Source of the DNA: Dipteronia dyeriana
Taxonomy: Eukaryota; Streptophyta; Magnoliopsida; Sapindales; Sapindaceae
NCBI GenBank assembly: GCA_032871835.1
Contig: CM065299.1
Location: forward strand, 78,642,204 to 78,706,203
DNA length: 64,000 nucleotides
Direction of reading: 5' to 3'
Of this stretch, positions 10,298 through 20,279 are shown piece after piece. The notes under the pieces were generated by a model. The model was not told where the DNA came from. It did not search any database and saw only the letters and a program-made list of their open reading frames with translations. Position 1 is the stretch's first letter; each line of letters begins with the position of its first letter. The translations under genes were made by a program, and so were the position numbers.

Positions 10298-10564
10298 TCG
10301 TGCGAGCATGCGTCCGTGCAGGCGTGTGTACGTGCGTACGTGCGTGCATGCATGCAAGGGTGCATGCGTGTGTGTGTACATGTATGCATGCGTGCATGCA
10401 CGCATACGTGAGTGCGTGCGTGCGTATGTACCTCCGTGCAAGTGTGCATGCGACCGCGCATTTGTGCGTGTGTACGTGCGTGCGTGTGTGAGTTCGGGCG
10501 TGCGTGCGTGCGTTCGGGCGTGCGCGCGTGCAAGGGTGAGTGTGTACGTGAGTGCATGCGTGCA
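10298..10564. repeat. Degenerate tetranucleotide array, block 3
   Basis: A 267-bp remainder of the same array on the far side of the minus-strand solo LTR, with the same + strand G/T bias and unit types. On the right it abuts the 3' end (TATCA on the minus strand) of another gypsy LTR at 10565. Confidence 0.85.
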
Positions 10565-11313
10565 TGATACGATCCTCATCGATTTGTGACTAAGACCGTT
10601 CTATGGTCTGGTTTGGATGAAAACAGTGACCCAACACCTATAACGAGATGTGAACCTTGTCATAAAGAAAGACGCCACAATCAAGAATTGGATACTTGAT
10701 TGATAAGTAGGGGAGGAACGCCACAGGAAAAAAATTCTGATAAGTTCCAATTAGTTCTCAAAGAACAAAAGAGAAATTGCTCTCTATTTTTTTTACTAAA
10801 ATAATCAACTACCTCTTATTGAAAGAAAAAGTACAATTTATAGCACTAAGGCTACAGAAGACCAGCCTTAGAAATCCCTAGAAATCCGAAGATTTATTAC
10901 AATGATTCCTGAAATTGTGCCTAAGGCAACGAAAAAAAAGGAAAGTTGACAAATTAAAAATATTCTTAACTAAGCTAAGTTCGGCCTCAAATCAAGGAAG
11001 TCAATCTTGACTTCAATTCCTTAATATCTCAGCCTAAAATTATGCAACAAGAAATAAAAATTACAATTTATTTCAATCTTAAATCAGCTCCAACGCCCAT
11101 TGACTTTCTTGGACTTGAATCATGTTCGTTATGGGTTAGAGATTTCGTTCATTACCTTCAAGGGGCCTCCACATGCTTGCTTGAGCCCAAATCCCTTGAA
11201 TCAGCTCACTTAACGTATTTTGAAACTTCTTGGCTCTTGCTCTTGTAACTGGACCGATGAGAACTTGAATTGGATCTACATTCGATGATCTTGTGCTAGT
11301 CACGTCCTCATCA
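10565..11313 (-). mobile_element. 3' LTR of a minus-strand Ty3/gypsy element
   Basis: On the minus strand it starts TGATGAGGACG and ends GATCGTATCA, the same design as the neighbouring family but clearly diverged (749 bp). Its first 120 or so bases encode the family's polyprotein tail (DPIQVLIGPVTRARAKKF). It lies downstream of the minus-strand gag-pol at 11580-14487 and directly against array block 3, so it looks like that element's 3' LTR inserted into or next to the array. The polypurine tract upstream is poorly preserved. Confidence 0.6.
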
Positions 11314-11570
11314 AGTTAGAGCTGAATATCAATTTCTATCCCAATAAGAATTCTGTTTGTTTTGGTTAAGAAGATAATATTTAAATATTTCCCAAACTGA
11401 AACAAGAATCATATGAACAAATAAAGATTTCTGGAATTTTTCAAGAATTTCTTGAATCCACAATACTTTTTTTTTTGTTTTCTTTTTTTATTAGCAGAAA
11501 ACAAAGAAGAATGACAATAACTTCAAGAAGCACAACAATTAAGAATGACAAACAGTGGTGCTGCACTCAG
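11314..11570. other. Internal remnant of the minus-strand gypsy element
   Basis: No domain recognised. The integrase catalytic core and C-terminal domain that belong here are absent, so this is a deletion joint between the integrase zinc region and the 3' LTR. Confidence 0.4.
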
Positions 11571-11980
11571 GATTTAGCTTGCTTATAGGTGATACATCAT
11601 CCACAAATTCTCTCAGTGTCTCGCTTCATATGTGACCAATAGAAATGTTCCTACAAAATAGCTAAAGTCTTTGCAATTCCAAAATGTCCCATCAAGCCTC
11701 CACCATGGGATTTTCTAATCAGTAATTCTCTCACAGAGCAATTAGGTACACATAATTTATTTTCACGAAACAAGAATCCATCATACCTAAAATACTTACC
11801 ATTTGCGAATTTCTCGTATGATTTATATTCTTCACAAAAAATATTGGTCAGTTGCATATAATTCTTTAATTTGCTCAAAACCAAGTAATTTAGCATCAAG
11901 AGTTGAAAGCAATACATACCTGTGAGAATGTGTATCGAATCACGTATGGAAATGTTTCGATGAACTCCACCCATCAGGCA
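11571..11980 (-). pseudogene. Integrase zinc region of the minus-strand gypsy element
   Basis: Minus-strand frames read NGKYFRYDGFLF, then LCVPNCSVRELLIRKSHGGGLMGHFG, then after a frame break EHFYWSHMKRD and CITYKQAKS. This is the H2C2 zinc-binding segment (H..H..C..C) in front of the integrase core of chromovirus-type gypsy elements. The core is deleted, and frame breaks and stops show it is inactive. Confidence 0.65.
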
Positions 11981-12400
11981 TGTCTTTTGTTCAACTTATG
12001 TTGGCCCTTTAAATGTTTCAAGGACTCATGATCTGTATGGATCACGAACTCTTTATACCATAGTTAGTGCTGCCATGTCTCCAAAGCCATAACCAATGCA
12101 TACAACTCCTTGTCATAAGTTAGGTAGTTTAAGGCTACCCCACTTAGTTTCTCACTGAAGTAAGCTATTGGTCGTCCCTCTTGCATTAAGACTGTGCCTA
12201 TTCCAATACCTGAAGCATCACATTCAATTTCAAACATTTTAGTAAAATTAGGAAAAGATAATAAGGGGGAGTTGGCCAGCTTTTGCTTGATCAATTAAAA
12301 CGCTTTTTCTTGTTATTCTCCCCACTTGAACCCACATTTATCTTGATTACTTCAGTAAGTGGTGCGACCAATGTGTTAAGTCTTTCACAAACCGTCGGTA
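11981..12400 (-). pseudogene. RNase H domain of the minus-strand gypsy element
   Basis: The open part 12064-12294 contains [29 protein letters not shown] and YDKELYALV, the standard gypsy RNase H start with catalytic Asp (CDAS) and Glu (KELYA). After a stop it continues toward IHTDHESLKHL. It follows RT directly in the minus-strand order. Confidence 0.7.
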
Positions 12401-12449
12401 GAAACTAGCAAGTTCATGAAAACTTCTCACATTACGTACGTTTATGGGA

Positions 12450-13145
12450 CTTGGCCACTCTTGAATGGCATGTATCTTTCGAATCAACATGTATACCCTG
12501 TGCACTCACAAAAAATCCTAAAAACACAAGATTATTGGTACAAAAAGGTACATTTATTAAGATTAGCAAACAACTTTTCTTTTCTAAGCACATCCAAAAC
12601 AGATTTCAAATGTTGTACATGATCAACCAAATTTGTGCTATATATGAGAATATCATCAAAGTACACCACAACAAATTTCCTAATAAATGCACGTAAAACA
12701 TGATTCATTAAGCGCATGAAAGTACTCGGAGCATTAGTTAGACCAAATGGCATTACTAACCACTCATACAATCCATAATTTGTTTTAAATGCAGTTTTCC
12801 ATTCATCGCATTCTTTCATTCGAATTTGATGATATCCACTTTTCAAGTCGATTTTAGAAAATACACAAGAACCACACAATTCATCTAGCATATCATCTAA
12901 GCGAGGGATAGGATGACGATACTTTACCGTTATATTGTTGATCGCTAGGTAATCAACAAACATTCTCCATGTCCCATCCTTCTTAGAAACCAACAAAACT
13001 GGAACCGCACATGGACTCATGATTTCCCTGACATACCCCTTTTCTAACAATTCACTAACCTGCCTTTGAAGCTCCTTCGTCTCCTTAGGATTTCTCCTAT
13101 AAGCTGGTCAGTTTGGAATGGAAGCACCAGGTACAAAGTCAATCT
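12450..13145 (-). pseudogene. Reverse transcriptase domain of the minus-strand gypsy element
   Basis: The frame at 12532-13050 is long and well preserved. It includes [40 protein letters not shown] and [13 protein letters not shown], that is RT blocks 1 to 5 with the YxDD catalytic box intact. It belongs to the common plant chromovirus-like gypsy group. A frame break near 12530 separates it from the connection and RNase H region, so the copy is not autonomous. Confidence 0.8.
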
Positions 13146-13149
13146 AATG

Positions 13150-13428
13150 CTATATTCCCCAAATCGGAGGCAAACCATATGGTATCTCATCGGGAAAAAC
13201 ATCTTCAAATTCCTGCAAAAGAGTCACAACGAAGCTAGGCAAAACGGGGTCAAGTTCATTAGTGTTTAAAAGAACCTCTTTGTACAAGATTACAATCATT
13301 GGCTTGTTTGAAAACATAGCTCTCTTAATTTCTTTGGCTTTTGCACAGAAATTCTTTTGTTTTCTCTCTGATTTTACCTCAATGGCCGAATCTAAATTTG
13401 CCTTTTCTCTATTTTTTTCTTCGACCAC
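13150..13428 (-). pseudogene. Protease-RT linker of the minus-strand gypsy element
   Basis: Ends with SFVVTLLQEFEDVFPDEIPYGLPPI, the conserved segment just before RT in plant gypsy Pol, and then a stop. The N-terminal half is Lys/Glu-rich. It is separated from the protease frame by a stop near 13466. Confidence 0.6.
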
Positions 13429-13467
13429 TCTCTCTTTTTCACATATTTTATGTTGTTCACTCTCTTT

Positions 13468-13870
13468 TTACAACCTCACTTGATCTTCATGAACTTTTTT
13501 TCGTGACAAAGGTGCAAGGGTTATGGGTCGTTGATTAAGTACAAAAGAATATTTGTTTGTAAACCAATCATGCTTCACCCACCTATCGAATTGCCAAAGT
13601 CGTCCTAACAATAAGTGCCCAATTTGCATCGGTACCACATCACACACAACTTCATCTTCATATTTACCGATCCGGAGCGCCACTAACACTTGTTTAGTCA
13701 CCCTCACCTCACCACTATCACTCAACCATTGCAATTTATACGATTTAGGATGCAGTGTTATTGGCAGCCCTAATTTGTTAACCATGGTCGTGCTTGCAAC
13801 ATTAGTACAACTATCACCATCAATAATTACACTACATACCTTGTCTTTGACATAGCATCTAGTGTGAAAG
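13468..13870 (-). pseudogene. Protease domain of the minus-strand gypsy element
   Basis: Minus-strand translation gives CSVIIDGDSCTNVAS, then MVNKLGLPI and HLLLGRLWQFDRW. The family motif is IIDGGSCTNVAS, so the active-site triad reads DGD here. The hydrophobic LLGRxWxFD segment marks the end of the domain. Confidence 0.65.
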
Positions 13871-13875
13871 ATGTT

Positions 13876-14032
13876 CTATTGTTGAACTTCATCTTTGTTC
13901 TTCGTTTGCAAGCTCAACGCTCTCCTTGCCACTAACGTCAATGCATCAGTGGCTAAATATTCCTCCTCAAAGGCATCCTCTAATGGATACACGGACCTCA
14001 ATTCATCTACTTCGTCATCGGTCTCAATTTCC

Positions 14033-14085
<53 letters not shown>

Positions 14086-14487
14086 ACCCCTGCCTTTACA
14101 TTTAAAGCATTTAATATTACGATTATGAAAATTAGGGGTTTCAGTTTTACCATGATTTCCTTGTTTGGAAGGCTCAGACTTTGGCTTGGGAATGGTGGAG
14201 GTTTGGGCCTTGTCTTCCTTTTTTGGATAGCTCAATCTCCAAGAATTGGATTGCAATCTTGATGAAGGTCGAGCAATGCCCCTCCTCTTGAGTTGTTGCT
14301 CGATTTTGACAGTCTTTTGCAACATCTCTTTTATCTCCTTATAATATTGCAACTCCACCACATTAGCGATCTCCTGGTTTAGGCCATTAAGAAAATGAGC
14401 CATGGTTGTTTCTCGGTCTTCTTCCACATCTGCTCTAGTCATGGCAATCTTCATCTCTTTATAATAGTCTTCCACACTTCTAAGGCC
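13876..14487 (-). pseudogene. Gag with zinc knuckle, minus-strand gypsy element, 5'-truncated
   Basis: The frame from 14475 contains SVEDYYKEM just upstream, ATMAHFLNGLNQEIANVVEL, then a basic region and one CCHC knuckle CFKCKGRGHIASQC (about 14062-14103), followed by an acidic segment. This is the C-terminal half of a plant gypsy Gag. The N-terminal part and the 5' LTR are missing: at about 14487 the sequence changes abruptly into a plus-strand LTR fragment. Confidence 0.7.
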
Positions 14488-14732
14488 TCTATTGAGAGTA
14501 TCTGAGGTTGGATAATCTATTATAATATGTTTCCAGAAAGCCCAAGACGAGCCCTACAGATGCTATGAAGACTTCGTCCTCCGAAACAGATCATAACAAG
14601 TCCAAATTCGACCATCTATATTGTTGCACGAAGACTTGAGTTGAGGAGTCCGAATTTCAATATATTTCCTATATTTTGGGTGACGTATGGTTGGAGGAGA
14701 ATTCAATTTCAGCATATTGCCTATTTCAACAA

Positions 14733-15230
14733 ATTCACTTGAGTGTGTAGAGAGAGATGCTCCTCATTCTCTCTAGAATTCCTTACTGCCTCCTTCTAAT
14801 CCCAACCCATTTTCATGGTGGATTCTTCTCCATCCATGGCTTCCTCACGTAAACACTCATCTCTTCCTTGCTTAGGCTCCATCAAACATTCTTCCTCCCT
14901 CTCTTTGGTCCTACCTATGGATTCTACCATGGAAAAGCCTCCAATTTCAGAAAACTTTCCCCCCTCTATTTCTAGTGTTCTTCCTCTCATTTCTTCCATG
15001 GAAGACCAACCTCTTCCATCTACTCCTAATGTCTCCTCTATTGGGGTTATTTCCATTTTAAAATCCAATGTTCCTATTAAGAGTGACAACAAGTCCAACA
15101 AAGGAGGGCATCTTTCTAGCTTGCCCAAGCTTGATTCAATCAAAGCCCTCAAACATGAATGAGCTGATCCTAATGTTCTCAGTACAGCTGCTATAGTTGC
15201 CAATTACAATGAAGCAAGAGGATCAAACAA
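14733..15230 (+). other. Unrecognised Ser/Pro-rich reading frame inside the LTR
   Basis: An open frame from ATG 14815 to TGA at about 15162 encodes about 115 residues rich in Ser, Pro, Leu and Lys (for example SSLSLVLPMDS, PPISENFPPSIS). After the stop the same frame continues with ADPNVLSTAAIVANYNEARGSNK, which looks coding-like. It could be the start of a LINE ORF1 or a captured exon. It lies head-to-head with an RT piece on the other strand. Confidence 0.3.
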
Positions 15231-15481
15231 GGTTTGATTCTATTGGCTATGATCTTAACAATGATCTTGTATAAAGTGTTGCAACAAGAGATTGGTCTAA
15301 AGTCCGTCATCTTAGAGGGATTAAGGACCTTGGGGACCAAAGCAAGAATCGTCGCATTAAGCTCCTTAAGAAGAAGACCAGAATGAAAGAACTCTTGAAT
15401 AGCATTAATAACATCATCACCAACTATGTGCCACGTCTTCTTGAAGAAATGACCATTAAAACCATCGGGACCGTGAGCCTT
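15215..15481 (-). pseudogene. LINE reverse transcriptase fragment, minus strand
   Basis: Minus-strand translation gives GPDGFNGHFFKKTW, LNATILALVPK, MTDFRPISCCNTLYKIIVK and ANRIKPCL. These are the PDG, IxLIPK and DxRPISLCN..YKIxxKxLxxR signatures of plant L1-type non-LTR retrotransposon RT. Only about 90 codons survive, with no YADD box, endonuclease or poly(A) end. Confidence 0.75.
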
Positions 15482-16013
15482 TAATGATGGGTTGATTTGT
15501 TTTCCAAATAAAGGGCTGATTTGTTTCCAAAATTCAGCTTTCCAAATAAAGAACAAATCAACTAGTTTCTAGTTTAGTATTTATTTATTTCCTAAATTTG
15601 TTTGCATTTATTTTCCTGATTGTAAGACATTAATTGCATAATATTTATTCCCTTTTAGGTCTTAGATATTTTTAGTATAAAATGGACCAATTGATGTAAT
15701 TTTAGACACGATTTTGAATTGAAATAAATTTGAGAGAATTTTCTATTTGGTTCTTCATAGAACTTGTGAACTTATCAAGGTTCTACCTTATGGCGTTCAA
15801 ACCTTGACTTATCACTCACCTTCTTTCTTATTCTTGAGTGTGGGGTCTACAACTTTCTTGATACTGTTGGTTCTTATCTCCATATAGATAACGGGCCACG
15901 GTTCTTTTTTATTTTCTTTGTTATAAACTTGAATTAGAAAACGATCATTGCTACCATATATTGGTTCCGGTCTCACTGCTCTTGGTCATGTTCATAATCA
16001 GCCCATCATTATA

Positions 16014-16061
16014 TTGGTTCTGGGTCTCACTGTTCTTGGTGATATGAACCTCACCAAGAAC
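16014..16061. repeat. Facing LTR ends forming an inverted repeat
   Basis: A second plus-strand scrap of LTR end (ATTGGTTCTGGGTCTCACTG) is followed by a minus-strand LTR end. Together they form GTTCTTGGTG ... CACCAAGAAC with a 10-nt spacer. It marks another rearrangement between copies of the same family. Confidence 0.5.
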
Positions 16062-16735
16062 ATCTCAGAAAAGCAAAATAAAATCTCGATCCAATACTTA
16101 CATCTCGGATAAGCATAATAAAAGAGCTAGGACCGAGCTTTAATATAAAAGTTTCGAGCATTTATAAGAGCTTTTATAAAAGCTTGGAGCTGTTATATAA
16201 AAGCTCGGGTTGAGCTTCTATAAGAGCTGCGAGCTTTTAAAAGTTCGGACAGCTTTTATAAAATCTCGGATCGAGCTTTTAAAAGCTCGGACAGCTTTTA
16301 TAAAAGCTCGGACCGTGCTTTTTTTAAAAACCACGAGCTTTTACAAAAGCTCGTGCTTTTATAACAGACCTACATGCTCGACCTATATTCTCGGAAAATA
16401 AGAAAATAAACCTAGTGCACATTCTGGAGACTAAATGTTCATACATTTGTTGCATACATCTTAACAACTTTTATAAAAGCTCGCAACTGCTATATAAATG
16501 CTCGGTCCGAGCTTTTATAAGAGCTGCGAGCTTTTATAAAGCTCGGATTGAGCTTTTAAAAGCTCGGACCGTGCTTTTTTAAAAAACCACGAGCTTTTAC
16601 AAAAGCTCGTGCTTTTATAACAGACCGACAAGCTCGACCTAAATTCTCGAAAAATAAGAAAATAAACCTAGTGCACATTCCGGAGACTAAATGTTTATAC
16701 ATTTGTTGCATACATCTTAAATTAATCGTAAAAGC
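16062..16735. repeat. Palindromic AGCTTTTATAAAAGCT-type repeat cluster
   Basis: Many short units of the form GAGCTTTTATAAAAGCTCGG, each nearly self-complementary, recur irregularly from 16120 to 16620. A larger direct duplication is visible: 16309-16462 (from CGGACCGTGC to ACATCTTAA) recurs at 16565-16720 with few differences, an offset of about 257 bp. No coding frame is credible. It may be part of a non-autonomous transposon, but I see no matching ends. Confidence 0.65.
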
Positions 16736-18090
16736 ATGACAACACATTAGGGAGATCACAAAAATCAGTTACCTGCAGATTTGAAAAATATTTCTGACAA
16801 ACCCTTTAGATCGATTTCCACACTACTTTTTGGATAGAGAATTAAACTTCTCTTTCCGAAACCGGAGATGAAAACACAAATACAACTTTTAAGGACAATT
16901 TTGGTAGTTCACTATAATATGTGTCTTTTAAAGATAAATTATTAATATGGTGACATCATCGCAACACAAGAGGAAAAAAAAAAGTGACAATCATCACCAT
17001 TTCCAATTGTCCCATTTAACTCATTGAACCGTATAATTTTATTCTTAAAAGAGTCATTATGATGTTAAGGCTATCCTTACATCTTAAACTAATTGAAAAC
17101 CGTTAAAAACTATATGACGATGGGGAAACCCTCCCTAGTATTGGGAGTTACATCACCAATTATGTTTGTAGTAGCTAATCTTGATAAATCCCGATAAATC
17201 ATTAATCTGATTGGTATATTTTAGGTTCTAATCATTTATCACTCTTTGACATTAATTATTGTATGTTTTTAAAAAAAAAACTTGAATGCAATAAAATGCA
17301 CTAACATCTCTCCTTGTGATCCTACCATATGGTAACTGGATGCATGTACATCGTGTTGCACCCAAGTTTCTCTTCATATTTTTAATTAAAGAGATTATAC
17401 ACACACTCAATAGTGAGATTCATCCTCACATATGTATATCATTTTTATACGATATATTCAATCTCAATCATTAAAATTGGTTTATTCTAATGGTCAATAA
17501 ATTGTGTTCCGATTACCTCCCAAGAACTTGAAAATATATTTTCATTAATTTTTTTTTTAAAAAAAAAAAACCATTGAATATGTAGATTCTAACTAGTTTA
17601 GTGGGTAAGATCTTTTGCTCTTAATAAAATAGTTATTTTACACCAAGTTGGTGAATGATAATTTGGTTTATTTATTATAATAAATTTCTTTAAAATAAGG
17701 GAATCAATTCATTTTTTACTTGAATCCCAAGAAATCAAGTGATCTATATATCCCAATTCCCAAGTCCCGACCATTAAAGAAGATAATATTAATCCCAAAA
17801 TCCAGAGACTTTAGATAAAAAGACCATTTTGAGGATGTTTTTATAAGGATTGATGAGAATATCTTATCAGAAACGCCAATTCCTCCTTAGATTCCAAGCT
17901 CGCTCAAGCAGCTTACTAAATTATAGCAGGCGTTATTCCTTGGAAAATAATGAAAGCTTTGTAAAGCAAGAAAAGGTTTTCTTATCATGAAAATTGGGAG
18001 TTGTTCATTATCACATTATTCACATCCTAACAAATATGGAAACTTTTGACTAGATTTTGAAACACCATAAATGTTATGTAATTGATATGA
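16736..18090. other. A/T-rich intergenic DNA
   Basis: No gene, RNA gene or bounded transposon recognised. Short A- and T-runs occur at about 17268 and 17550. Confidence 0.4.
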
Positions 18091-18098
18091 CAATGACT

Positions 18099-18654
18099 AT
18101 GGATGGCAAAATTATCTACAGACATGGATAGTAAGTATCCGTTCCATTTAAACTAATGATGGATACTTTTATTTCGGGAACGGAGTGGGGATGAATGTCA
18201 TCCTAATATCCATTTTATTTTTAGGGATAAGAATGAATATCGTCTATGGATATCCATCTCCATCCAGATCCATTATATATGTATATATATATATATATAT
18301 TAAAAATAAAAATTTATTATGTAATTATTAATTCTAATTGTATAAAATATTATCAATTTTTATATTTGAACTTTACTAGATATATTTGTTTCTCTTTAAA
18401 AATGATAAAATGTACCATTACATATGTTAGTTACATTTTTCTCTTGTAAACTATAAAAATTTAAAGTTTTTTCATCGGATATAGATATAAATGGAGCGGG
18501 GATGAATATCTCTATCTTAATTAGCGGATTATCTAAATCTGTTCTGCTCACTTAAAAATGGTGATCAATACGTGGATGAAGATATATATCTCAAATGGAT
18601 TCGAGGATGGATATTAGGGTATTCATACCCAATCCGATCCATTGTCATCCCTAA
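18099..18654. mobile_element. hAT-like MITE
   Basis: A non-coding 556-bp segment with short inverted ends (ATGGATGGCAA on the left, TTGTCATCCCT near the right) and internal GGATGGATAT-type motifs common in plant hAT MITEs. It is flanked by CAATGACT (18091-18098) and CCATGACT (18655-18662), an 8-bp target duplication with one mismatch, the size expected for hAT transposition. A TA run lies at about 18274-18300. Confidence 0.6.
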
Positions 18655-18661
18655 CCATGAC

Positions 18662-19214
18662 TGTAAGATTTTTATAAAATTGTGAGCAACATATTATATT
18701 ATATTTTGAGTTTGTAAAAACCCGAATTGATTGGAATGTTTAAGCAAGTGAGAGTTGACCGGATAAAGCCTGTTATTAATGTGATCAATATTTGTTGGGC
18801 TCAGTGCACCTTAGCTACATTAAATATATGTAGGATATGGTATAGGCTATTATATATGTGTGGGTCTAGTATTCCTATTAGAACTAGTCATCCTATTAGG
18901 GTTTTGAGAATCCTTTATGAGTTAGGATTCTAGGAAGTTATACTATATATAGAGGGTCCCTACTCTCACTCACACCGAACGTATTATAGAATTGTCTCCC
19001 CATTAGGCAATCTGAGGAAAGTAAGAAGAGAGTCGAAGACTCTCTATTGTTTTAATTATTTTCCTTATTTTATTTTCAGGTTATTGCATTATTATGGATT
19101 CAGGATTAAGTCACTACGAATTGAATGTTTTCCGTTGCGTTTCCAGGTACGTGTCTATTCATATATATGTATACAATACGAGATCGAATTATATTCATAT
19201 ATATAATGCTAATA
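18662..19214 (+). repeat. 5' LTR of the non-coding element
   Basis: A 553-bp terminal repeat, TGTAAG to CTAATA. Its start coincides with the last base of the MITE's right target duplication. Confidence 0.85.
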
Positions 19215-19215
19215 G

Positions 19216-19227
19216 TGGTATCAGAGC
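19216..19227 (+). promoter_or_regulatory. Primer binding site for initiator tRNA-Met
   Basis: TGGTATCAGAGC begins two bases after the 5' LTR. It matches the complement of the plant initiator tRNA-Met 3' end used by most copia-type elements to prime minus-strand synthesis. Confidence 0.85.
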
Positions 19228-20279
19228 GGATCGTATTGTTGCATAGGTTGAATCTATTTATGTTTGAGCACACCAGATTGAATTATATTATTTACGTATT
19301 GAATTTTATTGTGTATTACATGGTGAAAAAATCCTAAAAGATATTGTCTGTTTGATTGGATTGTGTGAAGCATATACATGGATTTTGTTTTTGATTAAAT
19401 TACTAGGATTTACAATTTAGTTTGTCTATACCGATCGATATGATATTATGTACTAAATACTAGTATATCATATATTAAACAACAGAATTAAAATTCATGT
19501 TTGTATTATTGTTGTTTTGTCGTGCATGTTGGTATGAATCCAGTGATGGATGAGATTGGTAGAAGAACATGTAGATGTGTGTTGGATTTAGATCAGTTTT
19601 TTATCCGATAAAGTTGGAACAGATCACTGATCTGAGTCTTTTGGCCTCTTGGGTTGATGGATTTCACACCCAGACCCGCTGTTCTTTGTGATCGGGTCGG
19701 ATCATGCCATCAGACCCAATTGCAGTTCGATCTATGCCTAGAAGTTGCAGACTTCGTCACCGACGGTGTTGGTTATCGCTTTTCCATTGACGGCATGTGT
19801 GCCCATCATCAAAGAGATCTGCTCGATGTGGGTGAGGCTTGGGTTTTGTTTATCCGCGATTGTTCACGGATTTGATGATTTGACGCTGCTGTTCCAGCTG
19901 GGTTACCGTCGTTCTGGTGGCCGGCTGGAGCAAGGTCGGATGGTGGCCATGAAACCTAGGGTTTCTTGATTGATTTTGATTTGGGCCACCTTTTGTAAAT
20001 TTGACTAACTATGGGACAGTTTTGCTATTTTCCTAGGTCCTTTTGGAATTAGATATAATTATGGGCTATTTTGCAATTTTACAATGGCCTATTTGAATTA
20101 ATTGTAACACTGAGGTATCTAAGTGTAATTGTTCACGTGTTGAGGCTGATTTATAATTTTAAAAATATTTGGGGCTAATTTAATATTTTGATAAGTATAT
20201 GGGCCAATTTGAAATTTACCAAAATCATGAGGGAATTTTAAAATTTTCCAAAATTTTTACAAAAAAAATAATAATTGCA

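Larger units (their letters stand above)
14488..16013 (+). mobile_element. Broken plus-strand gypsy LTR with an internal insertion
   Basis: 14488-14732 matches the middle of the 307-768 LTR. 15482-16013 continues with the 3' half, ending in CATAATCA. The segment between (14733-15481) is foreign and LINE-like on its right side. At 15482 a scrap of the polyprotein-tail region (TTAATGATGGG) runs straight into LTR sequence, so there is also an internal deletion. Confidence 0.55.

Noticed and set aside
3146..10564. CRISPR or other spacer array
   Set aside because: There are no conserved repeats separated by unique spacers; the period is 4 bp and the setting is a plant genome.
3146..10564. Telomeric or centromeric repeat
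   Set aside because: There is no TTTAGGG-type unit and no 150-180 bp monomer; the repeat is of tetranucleotide type.
19654..19969. Open frames of 73-74 codons inside the non-coding LTR element as a Gag remnant
   Set aside because: No copia or gypsy Gag motif is present and the two frames overlap out of phase.
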